This document shows, piece after piece, positions 8,703-16,149 of a stretch of DNA of 56,640 bases. The stretch is from an uncultured Rhodospirillaceae bacterium (lineage in GTDB: Bacteria; Pseudomonadota; Alphaproteobacteria; CAAGCB01; CAG-977), in NCBI GenBank assembly GCA_900550445.1, contig URSF01000013.1, positions 1 through 56,640 on the forward strand. The letters are read 5' to 3'. The notes below the pieces were generated by a model. It saw only the letters and a program-made list of their open reading frames with translations. It did not search any database and had not been told where the DNA came from. Position numbers and translations under genes: made by a program. Numbering within the stretch: position 1 is the first letter of the stretch; every line of letters begins with the position of its first letter.

Positions 8703-8827
8703 CTTTCCTCACAGTCGAAAGGCGAACGGGAATATCTTGAAAGAATGCCGTGCATTTTTCCGTCTTTTGGGCTTGCGGCCTTGGACATAAACGGAACTTC
8801 CCGTTCATAAAGTTGATAGAAATTCAT
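8699..8827 (-). CDS. 42-aa protein of unknown function, coupled at both ends
   Basis: A short frame with ATG at 8825-8827 and TGA at 8699-8701. Its ATG overlaps the stop of the GT4-GT2 gene (ATGA), and its own stop overlaps the ATG of the HAD gene (ATGA), exactly the junction style used elsewhere in this operon. Without it there would be an unexplained 120-nt gap in an operon that has almost none. The peptide starts MNFYQLYEREVPF, is mildly basic, and has no signal or membrane segment. I recognise no family. It could be a small partner of the phosphomannomutase or of the glycosyltransferase, or simply a translational relay; the coupling is what is directly seen. Confidence 0.6.
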   Translation of the reverse strand: MNFYQLYEREVPFMSKAASPKDGKMHGILSRYSRSPFDCEER

Positions 8828-10776
8828 TGTTTATCCTCCTTAATTTTGAGGATCGGGAGGAAGCAAAACAGCAGGAAAGTCTTTTTGTTTTTCTTGCGTT
8901 TGATTTTCAGGACGGGCAAAAATCCGAACAGTTTGACGTAGGATTTTTCCGTCATTTGAAAACGGTCGGCGGCTTTGGTGCCGTTCCAGTTGCCCGAACC
9001 CGCGTCCAAAGCGTTATAAAAGCGGTCTTCTTCCGTCAGATTGTTCAAGTCCTTGTACCAGGGCAGATGTCTGGCCTGATACGGAAAGCCCGTGCGGATC
9101 GCTTCGGCAAAGCCTTTTTTCCATTCTTTGCGCGGACGGTAGAGGGCGAACGTCGTGTCGATCGGCGCTTTGTATAAGGCGGGAGAGGTTCCTTTAATCG
9201 CTTTTTCATAGAAAGCGCTTTCCCATTTGACCACCGTTTCTTTCAGCGCGTAGGAATCCGGCAAATCGTCAAATTTTAATCCGAACCCCGCCTTTGTGGC
9301 TTTCGGGAAGCGTTCCAAAACGCCGGACAAAAACCGCATAAAGTCGGCGGGACATTCATCGGTTGGCAGAACGTCGGGATCGGACAGAACAAAATACTGA
9401 TTGTCAACGATGTCTTTAAATTCGGGGGCGTCGAACAGGACGGTGTGTCCGTAATTTTTTTCCATACGGTGCACGGTGTGTTTCGTTCGCGCCAAATAGT
9501 CCAACAAAGGAGGATACGTCGACGCGTTGTCGACGATATGAATGTTTTGACAGCCGGACTTTTCCAGCCAATTCACCAGACTTTCCAGATACGACAGCCG
9601 GTTGAACGAGATGATATAAACCGGAAGGTCTTTCAAAGAAGCGGCCTTAACCGTTTCGTCAATCAACGCGTCCCACTGTTTCCAAACGACCGCGGGCGCG
9701 AAAGCGGCCATGCTTTGTTTCGCTTTTCGTCCCATGGTCTGACGCAGGTTTTCGTCCGTCATCAGTAGCTTGAGTTTTTCGGCGAAGTCGTCAACGTCTG
9801 TCGCTAAAAATCCGTTGTCTCCGTCTTTGATCAGTTCGTTGACACCGCCGGCCGATTTAAATCCGACCGCGGGCAAACCTGCCGCCAGAGCTTCAGCCAA
9901 CCCCATGCTGAAGCCTTCGAACTTCGACGGAAAAGCGCAGACGGACGCTTCGGCCAATGCCGCCGGAACGTCGGTCGTGATGCCGTGAAAAACGATTTGA
10001 TTTTCCACACCGCAAGAGCGCGACAAGTCAACGCATTTGTTTTTGTAATCCGGATGCGTGATGTCCCCGTACAGGTCGACCGTCCAATCGGGAAATCCTT
10101 TCGCGATTTTGCAAAAAGCCCGCGTCAGTTCGTATTGCTGTTTGTCCGGTTCCACGCGCGCAAGAAAGATGATTCGCTTTTTCGTGTAATCCGGCTTGGT
10201 TTCGCTTTGTTCGATGCTGTTGCCGATCACTTCGATCCTGCCGTCGTAATACGGCTTCACGTCTTCGGCAAAGGACGGCTGAAGCACCTGAATCGCCGCA
10301 ACCCGTTTTAAAATCTTTTTGTATTCCTCCGTTTTCTTTTTATCTTTGAAAAAATACGACGGACAGGAATGAAGCGTTACGATAACGGGCGCCAGTCCCG
10401 TTTGACCGGTCAGCAATTCGACTGCGTCCGCTGGAGACGTCGCGACAATCGCGTCCGGTCGGAACGCGTCAATGATTTCGCGGTTATTGTTCGCAATGAA
10501 CAGATCGCGGTCAAATTCCGGAAAAGCGTCAATCAGTCCGGTCGCTTTCAATATCTTGCCGCACAGGTGGCGCAGTTTGCCGTATTTGCGGTTGCGTTGT
10601 TCCAGTTTTACCCGTTCATTCAAAGGATAAAACGGCTTTCCGTGCCGCAAATCGCGCGTTAAAAACAGAACGTCGTGTCCGCTTGCGGCAAAATGCCCAG
10701 CCATAGCGCACATAACTTTTTCCGCGCCGCCGGAAGAATCAATCAAACTGTTGCGTTTATAAAGGGTAATTTTCAT
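8824..10776 (-). CDS. Bifunctional GT4-GT2-like glycosyltransferase with tandem LFGF tail
   Basis: A 650-aa two-domain protein. Residues 1-385 are a GT-B enzyme of family GT4: SSGGAEKVM near the start, then the donor-site block FPSKFEGFSMGLAEALAAGLP with the E-x7-E pattern. Residues about 393-605 look like a second, GT-A-type domain (YIISFNRLSYLESLV, then HIVDNAST and LSDPDV in place of DxD). The final 39 residues hold the tail motif twice: YVKLFGFLPVLKIKRK and FLLFCFLPILKIKEDK. It overlaps its neighbours on both sides by 4 nt. The fusion suggests that two successive sugar additions are made by one chain; which sugars is unknown. Confidence 0.88.
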   Translation of the reverse strand: MKITLYKRNSLIDSSGGAEKVMCAMAGHFAASGHDVLFLTRDLRHGKPFYPLNERVKLEQRNRKYGKLRHLCGKILKATGLIDAFPEFDRDLFIANNNREIIDAFRPDAIVATSPADAVELLTGQTGLAPVIVTLHSCPSYFFKDKKKTEEYKKILKRVAAIQVLQPSFAEDVKPYYDGRIEVIGNSIEQSETKPDYTKKRIIFLARVEPDKQQYELTRAFCKIAKGFPDWTVDLYGDITHPDYKNKCVDLSRSCGVENQIVFHGITTDVPAALAEASVCAFPSKFEGFSMGLAEALAAGLPAVGFKSAGGVNELIKDGDNGFLATDVDDFAEKLKLLMTDENLRQTMGRKAKQSMAAFAPAVVWKQWDALIDETVKAASLKDLPVYIISFNRLSYLESLVNWLEKSGCQNIHIVDNASTYPPLLDYLARTKHTVHRMEKNYGHTVLFDAPEFKDIVDNQYFVLSDPDVLPTDECPADFMRFLSGVLERFPKATKAGFGLKFDDLPDSYALKETVVKWESAFYEKAIKGTSPALYKAPIDTTFALYRPRKEWKKGFAEAIRTGFPYQARHLPWYKDLNNLTEEDRFYNALDAGSGNWNGTKAADRFQMTEKSYVKLFGFLPVLKIKRKKNKKTFLLFCFLPILKIKEDKQ

Positions 10777-11720
10777 TTATACGCCCTTTTCAACAACTGA
10801 TAAATCTTGGCGACATAGATCGGAAAAAGAAAATACGCTTTAATGATAAACAGTATTCTGTTTGTTACGGCGTATTCTTTGAATAAAGTTTTTCTCAAAT
10901 CATATGATTTGCAGAGCTTAAAGAAATTCTTTCTCAGCGATTTATTGTTATAATTTAAATTAAAATTTTTTTGACAATAAGAAAGAATTCCTTTCAGATA
11001 AGCGTTTCCAACATTGTTTTCAATACAGTAATTGTAAAGATTAAACAAACTAAAGCATTTATCATCTTCCCATTTTTCTGTATTTCTTCGATTATTTGTT
11101 GAAGAACCGATATTTATAAAATAATTATAATACGCTTGATTAATGACCAGAAATTTCCTGCATTTACAAAGCAGCTTTAAGGTATAAACGCTGTCTTCAC
11201 AAAAGCGGTTTTCTGAAAAGCGAATTGATTTTGCCAAGTCCTGCTTGAATATTTTATTCCACACGGAACCGTATTTCAGATGCCGGAAAATTTTTTCACT
11301 TGTATAACAATCCGTTCTAGACGGAACATCTTTTGAAATTAAGCAATCTTCATAATACGTATTAATACCGCAGGCAGTTATGTCCGCATCATAAAAAACG
11401 GCCTGCTCATACATTTCCTGAAACATTTGCAGTTCAACAACATCATCGGCATCGCAAAAGCCTATATATTCACCGCAGGCTTTTTCCAAACCGACATTTC
11501 TGGCCCCGCCGGCGCCCATTTTACCGGAAAGACAAAACAGTTTTATTCTATTATCACGGTCTGCATAGTTCCGTATTATCTGCACAGAATTATCTGATGA
11601 CCGATCGTCAACAAATATCAGTTCAATATCTGATAATGTTTGAGAAGTTAAAGCGTTTAAACACCTTTTTATATACTTTTCAGCATTATAAACCGGTATA
11701 ATAACGGAGATTTTAGGCAT
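10773..11720 (-). CDS. Family 2 glycosyltransferase without tail
   Basis: A 315-aa GT2 enzyme: MPKISVIIPVYNAEKY at the N-terminus, VDDRSSDNS as the nucleotide-sugar motif, and FCDADDVVE as DxD. The C-terminal third is Asn/Tyr/Lys-rich and ends in a short hydrophobic-basic segment (YFLFPIYVAKIYQLLKR) without the double LFGF motif of the other transferases. Strongly AT-rich compared with the flanking GT4-GT2 gene, which suggests a recent import. The ATG is joined to the stop of the 64-aa tail ORF (TAATG), and the stop overlaps the next ATG (ATGA). The detached tail ORF just upstream may supply in trans what this enzyme lacks, or may be a relic; see findings. Confidence 0.9.
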   Translation of the reverse strand: MPKISVIIPVYNAEKYIKRCLNALTSQTLSDIELIFVDDRSSDNSVQIIRNYADRDNRIKLFCLSGKMGAGGARNVGLEKACGEYIGFCDADDVVELQMFQEMYEQAVFYDADITACGINTYYEDCLISKDVPSRTDCYTSEKIFRHLKYGSVWNKIFKQDLAKSIRFSENRFCEDSVYTLKLLCKCRKFLVINQAYYNYFINIGSSTNNRRNTEKWEDDKCFSLFNLYNYCIENNVGNAYLKGILSYCQKNFNLNYNNKSLRKNFFKLCKSYDLRKTLFKEYAVTNRILFIIKAYFLFPIYVAKIYQLLKRAYK

Positions 11721-11914
11721 TAAGAATCCCCTTCCGCTTTATTTTTGCTTTTAAATACGGGCAAAACATAAAAAAGAAAAAATGTCTTATATCTTTTTCT
11801 TATTTCGATTTTTAAAACAGGAAAAAAGCCGAACAGCCTGACATATGTTTGAGCTATTATCGGGTTAATACCGTCCGAACTTTTATCCGCCTGTTTGCGT
11901 ACAAACATTTTCAT
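11720..11914 (-). CDS. 64-aa orphan tandem LFGF tail peptide
   Basis: A short frame made almost only of the C-terminal module otherwise found fused to glycosyltransferases here. After about 22 polar residues come YVRLFGFFPVLKIEIRK and then FFLFYVLPVFKSKNK. The start ATG overlaps the stop of the first dead recombinase (ATGA), and the stop joins the following GT2 start (TAATG), so it is probably translated. It has no enzymatic domain. Two readings fit: the relic of a transferase whose catalytic part was replaced, or a free-standing adaptor acting with the tail-less GT2 downstream. The motif itself is of unknown function; its hydrophobic-basic character suggests contact with the membrane or with a partner protein. 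Confidence 0.65.
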   Translation of the reverse strand: MKMFVRKQADKSSDGINPIIAQTYVRLFGFFPVLKIEIRKRYKTFFLFYVLPVFKSKNKAEGDS

Positions 11915-12504
11915 GCCGTATCCTCCGCTTTGATTTTCGGGTGAAGTTTCAGGTAACGGCGCAGAGTGTTGATATCGACATTGAACTTTCGTGCGACTTT
12001 CGACATGGGGACGCCGACGGAGAGCAGACGGCGCAGCTCCCGCGCATGTTCGTCCAGCTTATAGCTTTTGTTCAAAGAACCTGACGGACGCCCCAGCTTG
12101 CGCCCTTCGGCCTTTAAGATATCCAAACCCTCTTTACTGCGCCAGGATCTGACCTCCGTAAAAATGCGCAACGCAAGACCAAACGCATCGCTTAATTGAC
12201 GGCTGAGATTGTCTCCTCCCAAAGTCAAACCGTCTTCAACCGAATGAATTATCACGCCGCGGTCCAACAGCGTTTTAAGCAATGACAACACGCGCGTTCC
12301 GTCGTTGCCCAGACGATACAGCTTTGAAACGATCAATTCGTCGCCTGCCGACAGTATCTCGCTTTTCTTCTCCGATCGGGCGGATTTAATCTCCAGCCAA
12401 GACGACAAGGAAAAACCTCTCTCTTCAGCAAAGGCCTGTATCGTTTCCCTTTGAACTTGCGCGCTGTTCCCGTCTCTCTCCGCGCGTATGTAGCCGTAAT
12501 ACAT
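11911..12504 (-). CDS. Catalytically dead serine-recombinase paralogue A
   Basis: A 197-aa protein with the resolvase/invertase layout: N-terminal catalytic fold, GRPSGSLNK linker, C-terminal helix-turn-helix (about residues 155-190). It lacks the nucleophile: the family pattern Y-x-Y-x-R-V-S is YGYIRAE here, so Glu9 replaces the serine. In LYRLGND the second of the two active-site arginines (S-R-L-G-R in the intact copy) is Asn. It cannot cut DNA by the known mechanism but keeps the DNA-binding part. I start it at ATG 12504, which forms TAATG with the upstream stop; an in-frame start 9 nt earlier also exists. It heads the glycan operon together with paralogue B, suggesting a regulatory role (inference). 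Confidence 0.85.
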   Translation of the reverse strand: MYYGYIRAERDGNSAQVQRETIQAFAEERGFSLSSWLEIKSARSEKKSEILSAGDELIVSKLYRLGNDGTRVLSLLKTLLDRGVIIHSVEDGLTLGGDNLSRQLSDAFGLALRIFTEVRSWRSKEGLDILKAEGRKLGRPSGSLNKSYKLDEHARELRRLLSVGVPMSKVARKFNVDINTLRRYLKLHPKIKAEDTA

Positions 12505-13082
12505 TAAACGCACTCCATCAGTTCGGGGTGGTCTTTGACGTATACGAATAACGTGGAGCGAGGTATGTTCAGCAACCGGCAGATTTCAGGTTCCGTCTTT
12601 CCTGACCGGAGCAATTTCCGGATTTCATTCTTTTTCTCGTCCAATTTATGATTGTTGTTCTTTCTGCCGCGCGGACGCCCTAATTTCTGTCCCGCCAGTT
12701 TCCGCGAAGTCAGGGCCTCTTTTGTTAAACGGGAGCGCAGTTCCTCCACAATATCCGTTACGACGCCAAGCATATGTGCCATTGCTTTTGACGAAGCGGA
12801 ATCCCCGCCGAATGTTATGTTGTCTTCGCAGGAACAGATGACGACGCCTTTTTGCAACAAATCCTGCATAATCGCAGTGATCGTGCGAATATCTTTACCC
12901 AAACGGAATGTTTTTTCTAAAAGCAGGACGTCCTTTGCTTTGAACAGTTCCGGATCGAAAGAAGTCGAATCGAGCCATTTATCAATGGTTAAAGCCCGAC
13001 TTTGCGCATAAGAAGAGAGCGATTCCCATTGTTGCCTGAGAATCTCGATACTCTGACCGTCCTGCACAAACGCGTAAATCAT
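12504..13082 (-). CDS. Catalytically dead serine-recombinase paralogue B
   Basis: A 192-aa member of the same family with an even more altered active site. The N-terminal Y-G-Y-L-R-V-S is YAFVQDG, so both the active-site Arg (Gln7) and the catalytic Ser (Gly9) are lost, and the S-R-L-G-R motif reads FRLGK. The GRPRGRKNN linker and C-terminal helix-turn-helix (EPEICRLLNIPRSTLFVY) are intact. The gene is first in the glycan operon, 211 nt downstream of the intact recombinase, and its stop joins the start of paralogue A as TAATG. Conservation of two separate inactive copies with intact frames argues for a selected DNA-binding or heteromeric function rather than decay. Confidence 0.85.
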   Translation of the reverse strand: MIYAFVQDGQSIEILRQQWESLSSYAQSRALTIDKWLDSTSFDPELFKAKDVLLLEKTFRLGKDIRTITAIMQDLLQKGVVICSCEDNITFGGDSASSKAMAHMLGVVTDIVEELRSRLTKEALTSRKLAGQKLGRPRGRKNNNHKLDEKKNEIRKLLRSGKTEPEICRLLNIPRSTLFVYVKDHPELMECV

Positions 13083-13293
13083 TTACCCGTAACCGTTCCC
13101 GTCCTTTTTTGTGTGAAAAAGTTCACTCAAATATTCACCCGTTTTTCTTTAAACATTCGGGAAGACGGCCATTTCAAAAAAAACAAGGTATCCAAAGGAT
13201 TTTTGAAAAAAGTTATTGCTAAAAAAGGAAAATTAGTATAACCAAGAAAAAGGGTCGTTTTTTCTGCAATGTCAAACAAAAGAAGTATTTGTT

Positions 13294-13890
13294 TTACCGT
13301 TGTTTCAGGAAAGAATAGACGGAGCCGAGGCTCATTCCCGTCATACGGGCGATTTTCGTTTTCCCGACGCCAAGCTTTAACAACCGGTTGATTTGTTTTT
13401 CCTTACCGCTCCAAACATGTTTGACGTTTTTTCTGCCTTTCGGACGGCCGATGGAACGACCTTGCGCTTTGACGCGTTGAAGCGCTTCTTTCGTGCGCTT
13501 GCTGATCATCTCCCGTTCCAATTCGGCGACCAGGCCGAAGGCAAACGCCAAAACCTTGCTTTGCACGTTGTCACCCAATTCGTATCCGTCTTTGACGGTC
13601 AGCACCTTCGCCCCGACTTTCATACAATGCTCAAGGATTGAAATGACCATAAACAACTTGCGCCCCAAGCGGGACAATTCGGAACAGATGATGACATCGC
13701 CGGATTTGATTTTTTTCAGTAATTTGCCCAGCTGTCGTTTTTCGGGTTCTTTCGTTCCGGACACGCCGTTGTCAATAATCCAGCTTTCAATCGGCAAGTC
13801 GAGTTTTTCAGCTAATGCTTTTACGCCGACTTTCTGATTGTCGCAGTCCTGCTTGTCCGTTGACACTCTTAAATACCCATATACCGTCAT
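13294..13890 (-). CDS. Serine recombinase (resolvase/invertase family), intact
   Basis: A 198-aa site-specific recombinase. YGYLRVST at residues 4-11 holds the nucleophile Ser10 and Arg8; ELSRLGRK holds the two further active-site arginines. The GRPKGRKN linker leads to a C-terminal helix-turn-helix (VGKTKIARMTGMSLGSVYSF). Size and layout fit DNA invertases and resolvases. The start is supported by GAGGAG 9 nt upstream. It lies on the same strand just upstream of two inactive paralogues, so duplication is probable. Its target sites are not evident; a 12-nt direct repeat at 13233-13244 and 14594-14605 brackets it. Possible roles are inversion of surface-glycan switches or resolution of a mobile element. 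Confidence 0.9.
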   Translation of the reverse strand: MTVYGYLRVSTDKQDCDNQKVGVKALAEKLDLPIESWIIDNGVSGTKEPEKRQLGKLLKKIKSGDVIICSELSRLGRKLFMVISILEHCMKVGAKVLTVKDGYELGDNVQSKVLAFAFGLVAELEREMISKRTKEALQRVKAQGRSIGRPKGRKNVKHVWSGKEKQINRLLKLGVGKTKIARMTGMSLGSVYSFLKQR

Positions 13891-14334
13891 CGTTCAATGC
13901 TCCTCTATTTAGTTTTTGAAACGGCATATTTAGTCATAGAAACAATCCGGTTTGGAATACGTCCGATAAAGGTCAGGACGGAATTTGCGTCATTGACGTT
14001 TCCGACGTTCAGGATTTGGGACGGCGTGCCGATGATGATGCCGTAGGCTCTTCAAAGAAGTGCGTATTACAAAACGCGTATCCGGCCTTTTTGTCGTTTC
14101 TTTCTCCGCCACAAAAGCCATTGAACAAATAGACCGTTGACGGACACGCCGGAAATAACCTATCCTGTTTTCGGGTTGATTTTGAGTAATCAAAAGAAAA
14201 CTTCGGGGATTGTTTTCCGGGGAAAGAATACATCGCAAACGTGTTACCGCGATGTTACCTTGAAAAAAATCCAGATAAAATCAAATGGCGACAAAATCGC
14301 AAAAGTCCGTTTTAATTCAATGAGTTAAAACTCT

Positions 14335-14520
14335 TCAATAAAAAGCGAAAACGCTTTAAAACCATATCGGAGAGTTAGAAAATCACATATAGCAATGACC
14401 CTTTTGACCTTTAGGATTAAAAAAATCCCTGAACATACATCAAAAGCTCCCCGACCATAAAAGAGGTCGGGGATATTTTCCGCATTTGCTATAAACAAAA
14501 CGGTTCGACGCATATCTGCG
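14335..14520 (-). ncRNA. Structured RNA element, copy 1, with terminator
   Basis: Read on the minus strand. The core (14476 down to 14378) aligns over about 97 nt with a second copy at 37061-37156. Helix P1 is CCCCGACC pairing with GGTCGGGG. P2 is CTTTTGAT with GTCAAAAG (one G-U). Inside P2 lies P3, GGATT with AATCC. Conserved unpaired parts are ATGTTCAG before P3, and GGGTCATT plus TATGTGATT after P2. Downstream, CTCTCCGA (14374-14367) can pair with TCGGGGAG, the 3' arm of P1, giving an alternative fold also possible in copy 2. The element ends in a small intrinsic terminator, AAAGCG-TTTT-CGCTTTTTATT. The 5' end is uncertain. No known RNA family was recognised. Confidence 0.55.
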
Positions 14521-14678
14521 CCGGCTATGTGAGAGCTTTCTAAGACTCCGCGCCCGTTAAGGCACTTGTTTTACAAGTTTTGCAAAACCGACTTTAGTAT
14601 AACCAGCAATGAAAGAAAAATAAACAATAAAAACCTCTAGCGCGTGTCTTTTTTCAGCGGTCGGGTTCAAGATATAAA

Positions 14679-14712
14679 TAAAGAAAAACCCCCGTTTTGC
14701 GGGGGCTTTTGT
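14679..14712 (-). terminator. Rho-independent terminator of the dihydropyrimidinase gene
   Basis: On the minus strand CCCCCG-CAAAA-CGGGGG is followed by TTTTTCTTT, directly after the hydantoinase stop codon at 14714. A classical intrinsic terminator. Confidence 0.9.
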
Positions 14713-14713
14713 T

Positions 14714-16099
14714 TTAATATTGATATTTTGGCCGTTTGACGTATTGTCCGGATCCCGGTTCGGCCAGCAGCGAACCGTTGTCATAAACGATTTTGCCGTG
14801 CGAAAGCGTGTAAACGGCGCAACCTTTGACGGTTACGCCTTCAAAAACGCTGAAATCGACATTCATATGGTGCGTTTTGGCTGAAATCGTTTTTTCTTTT
14901 GCCGGATCCCATACGACGATATCCGCGTCCGCGCCGGTTTCGATGCGGCCTTTTTTCGGATAGATATTGAAAATCTGCGCCGCATTGGCCGAAGTCAGCG
15001 CGACAAACTCGTTCGGCGACAAACGGCCCGTATTAACGCCGAAATGCCATAAAATGTCTAACCGGTTTTCCACTGTGCCGCAGCCGTTCGGAATTTTGGT
15101 GAAATCATTTTTACCGACGGCTTTTTGTTCGTTTTTAAACGGGCAGTGATCCGTTGCGACAACAGAAATCGTTTTAGCGTGCAACGCATTCCATAACGGT
15201 TCCTGATTTTCTTTCGGACGGTACGGCGGGCTCATGACATGGGCGGCGGCAAATGTAAAGTCGGGATCGAAATATACGGATTCATCAACGGTTAAATATC
15301 CCGGACAGGTTTCGCCGTAAACTTTGATACCGGCGGTTTGGGCCCGGCGAACCGCGTCAACCGAATCTTTGCATGACATGTGAACGACATAGATCGGACA
15401 GTCAACCATTGAGGCCAGCATAATTGCGCGCGCCGTTGCTTCGCCTTCGACTTTTGCGGGACGGGACATCGGGTGACCGGCCGGCGCGCGTATTCCTTCG
15501 GTCAGCAGTTTATGCTGCATAAATTCGATCATATCGCCGTTTTCCGCATGTACTTCCGGCATGGCGCCGATTTTCCGGCAGTGTTCAAATCCTAGAATCA
15601 GTTTTTCGTCAGGCAGCATCAAAGCCCCTTTTGCCGACAGGAAAAATTTATAGGTATTGATGCCTTCCTGCGTTGTAAATTGTTCCATTTCCGCGGCGAT
15701 TTTATCCGACCAGGCCGTAATGTTCATATGAAAAGAATAGTCTACGGCTGATTTTTGCGCGTTTTCACGCCAGGTGTGATACGCGGGAAACATGGACGGG
15801 TCATTTTTGTCGGGGACAACATAGTCAATGATCATTGTTGTTCCGCCGGCCGCCGCTGCCGCCGTTCCGGTGAAAAAATCGTCACTGGACACGGTTCCCA
15901 TGGACGGCAGCTGCATATGTGTATGCGGATCAAGCCCTCCCGGCATGACCAAAGCGCCGGACACGTCAACGACCCGCGTTCCGGCCGGCAAGTCCAAATT
16001 CGCGCCGACAGCCGCAATGACGCCGTTTTCACAATAAACATCTGCGCAAAATGACCGATCGGCATTAACGACCGTTCCGCCTTTTAAACAAATTCCCAT
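14714..16099 (-). CDS. hydA: Dihydropyrimidinase (D-hydantoinase)
   Basis: A 461-aa cyclic amidohydrolase with the binuclear metal site of the dihydropyrimidinase family: DPHTH (His59, His61), the lysine of FFLSAKG expected to be carbamylated, EVHAENGD, VVHMS, and the Asp of ATDHCPF. Length and motif order match D-hydantoinases throughout. It opens the ring of 5,6-dihydropyrimidines or hydantoins in the cytosol, the second step of reductive pyrimidine breakdown. No dihydropyrimidine dehydrogenase or beta-ureidopropionase gene is in the window, so the substrate in this organism is uncertain. Monocistronic: it has its own terminator, and a Fur-like box lies 30-50 nt upstream of its start. Confidence 0.93.
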   Translation of the reverse strand: MGICLKGGTVVNADRSFCADVYCENGVIAAVGANLDLPAGTRVVDVSGALVMPGGLDPHTHMQLPSMGTVSSDDFFTGTAAAAAGGTTMIIDYVVPDKNDPSMFPAYHTWRENAQKSAVDYSFHMNITAWSDKIAAEMEQFTTQEGINTYKFFLSAKGALMLPDEKLILGFEHCRKIGAMPEVHAENGDMIEFMQHKLLTEGIRAPAGHPMSRPAKVEGEATARAIMLASMVDCPIYVVHMSCKDSVDAVRRAQTAGIKVYGETCPGYLTVDESVYFDPDFTFAAAHVMSPPYRPKENQEPLWNALHAKTISVVATDHCPFKNEQKAVGKNDFTKIPNGCGTVENRLDILWHFGVNTGRLSPNEFVALTSANAAQIFNIYPKKGRIETGADADIVVWDPAKEKTISAKTHHMNVDFSVFEGVTVKGCAVYTLSHGKIVYDNGSLLAEPGSGQYVKRPKYQY

Positions 16100-16130
16100 T
16101 TTTAAAAAGCTCCTTGAAAGAAATAAAAAA

Positions 16131-16149
16131 TTTAATGATAATCATATCA
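16131..16149. promoter_or_regulatory. Fur-like box between hydA and the divergent membrane gene
   Basis: The 19-mer contains AATGATAATCAT and matches the classical Fur consensus GATAATGATAATCATTATC at 13 of 19 positions by eye, including the whole centre. It lies in the 97-nt divergent gap 30-50 nt before the hydantoinase start. It may be chance in AT-rich DNA; a second such site occurs at 36904-36922. Confidence 0.35.

Larger units (their letters stand above)
13891..14713. other. 823-nt gene-poor region with a structured RNA copy
   Basis: No convincing protein gene is seen on either strand. Between 13990 and 14240 two short overlapping minus-strand frames exist (starting near 14238 and 14233), but they lack ribosome sites and family features, so this looks like decayed sequence. 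14335-14520 holds the structured RNA element described separately. 14560-14592 is rich in short palindromes: CTTGTTTTACAAG followed by GTTTTGCAAAAC. The 12-mer TTAGTATAACCA occurs at 14594 and again at 13233. ACTAAATA is repeated twice just upstream of the recombinase start (13905-13940), possibly operator sites. Confidence 0.5.

Noticed and set aside
13255..13283. TTGACA followed by TATACT on the minus strand before the dead recombinases
   Set aside because: Spacing is 29 nt, too long for a sigma-70 promoter.
13990..14238. Two overlapping short minus-strand frames (82 and 74 codons) near the recombinase
   Set aside because: No ribosome site, no family features, mutually overlapping, and composition unlike genes here; treated as decayed or non-coding.
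14500..14520. GGTTCGA reminiscent of a tRNA T-loop
   Set aside because: No acceptor, D or anticodon stem can be formed around it.
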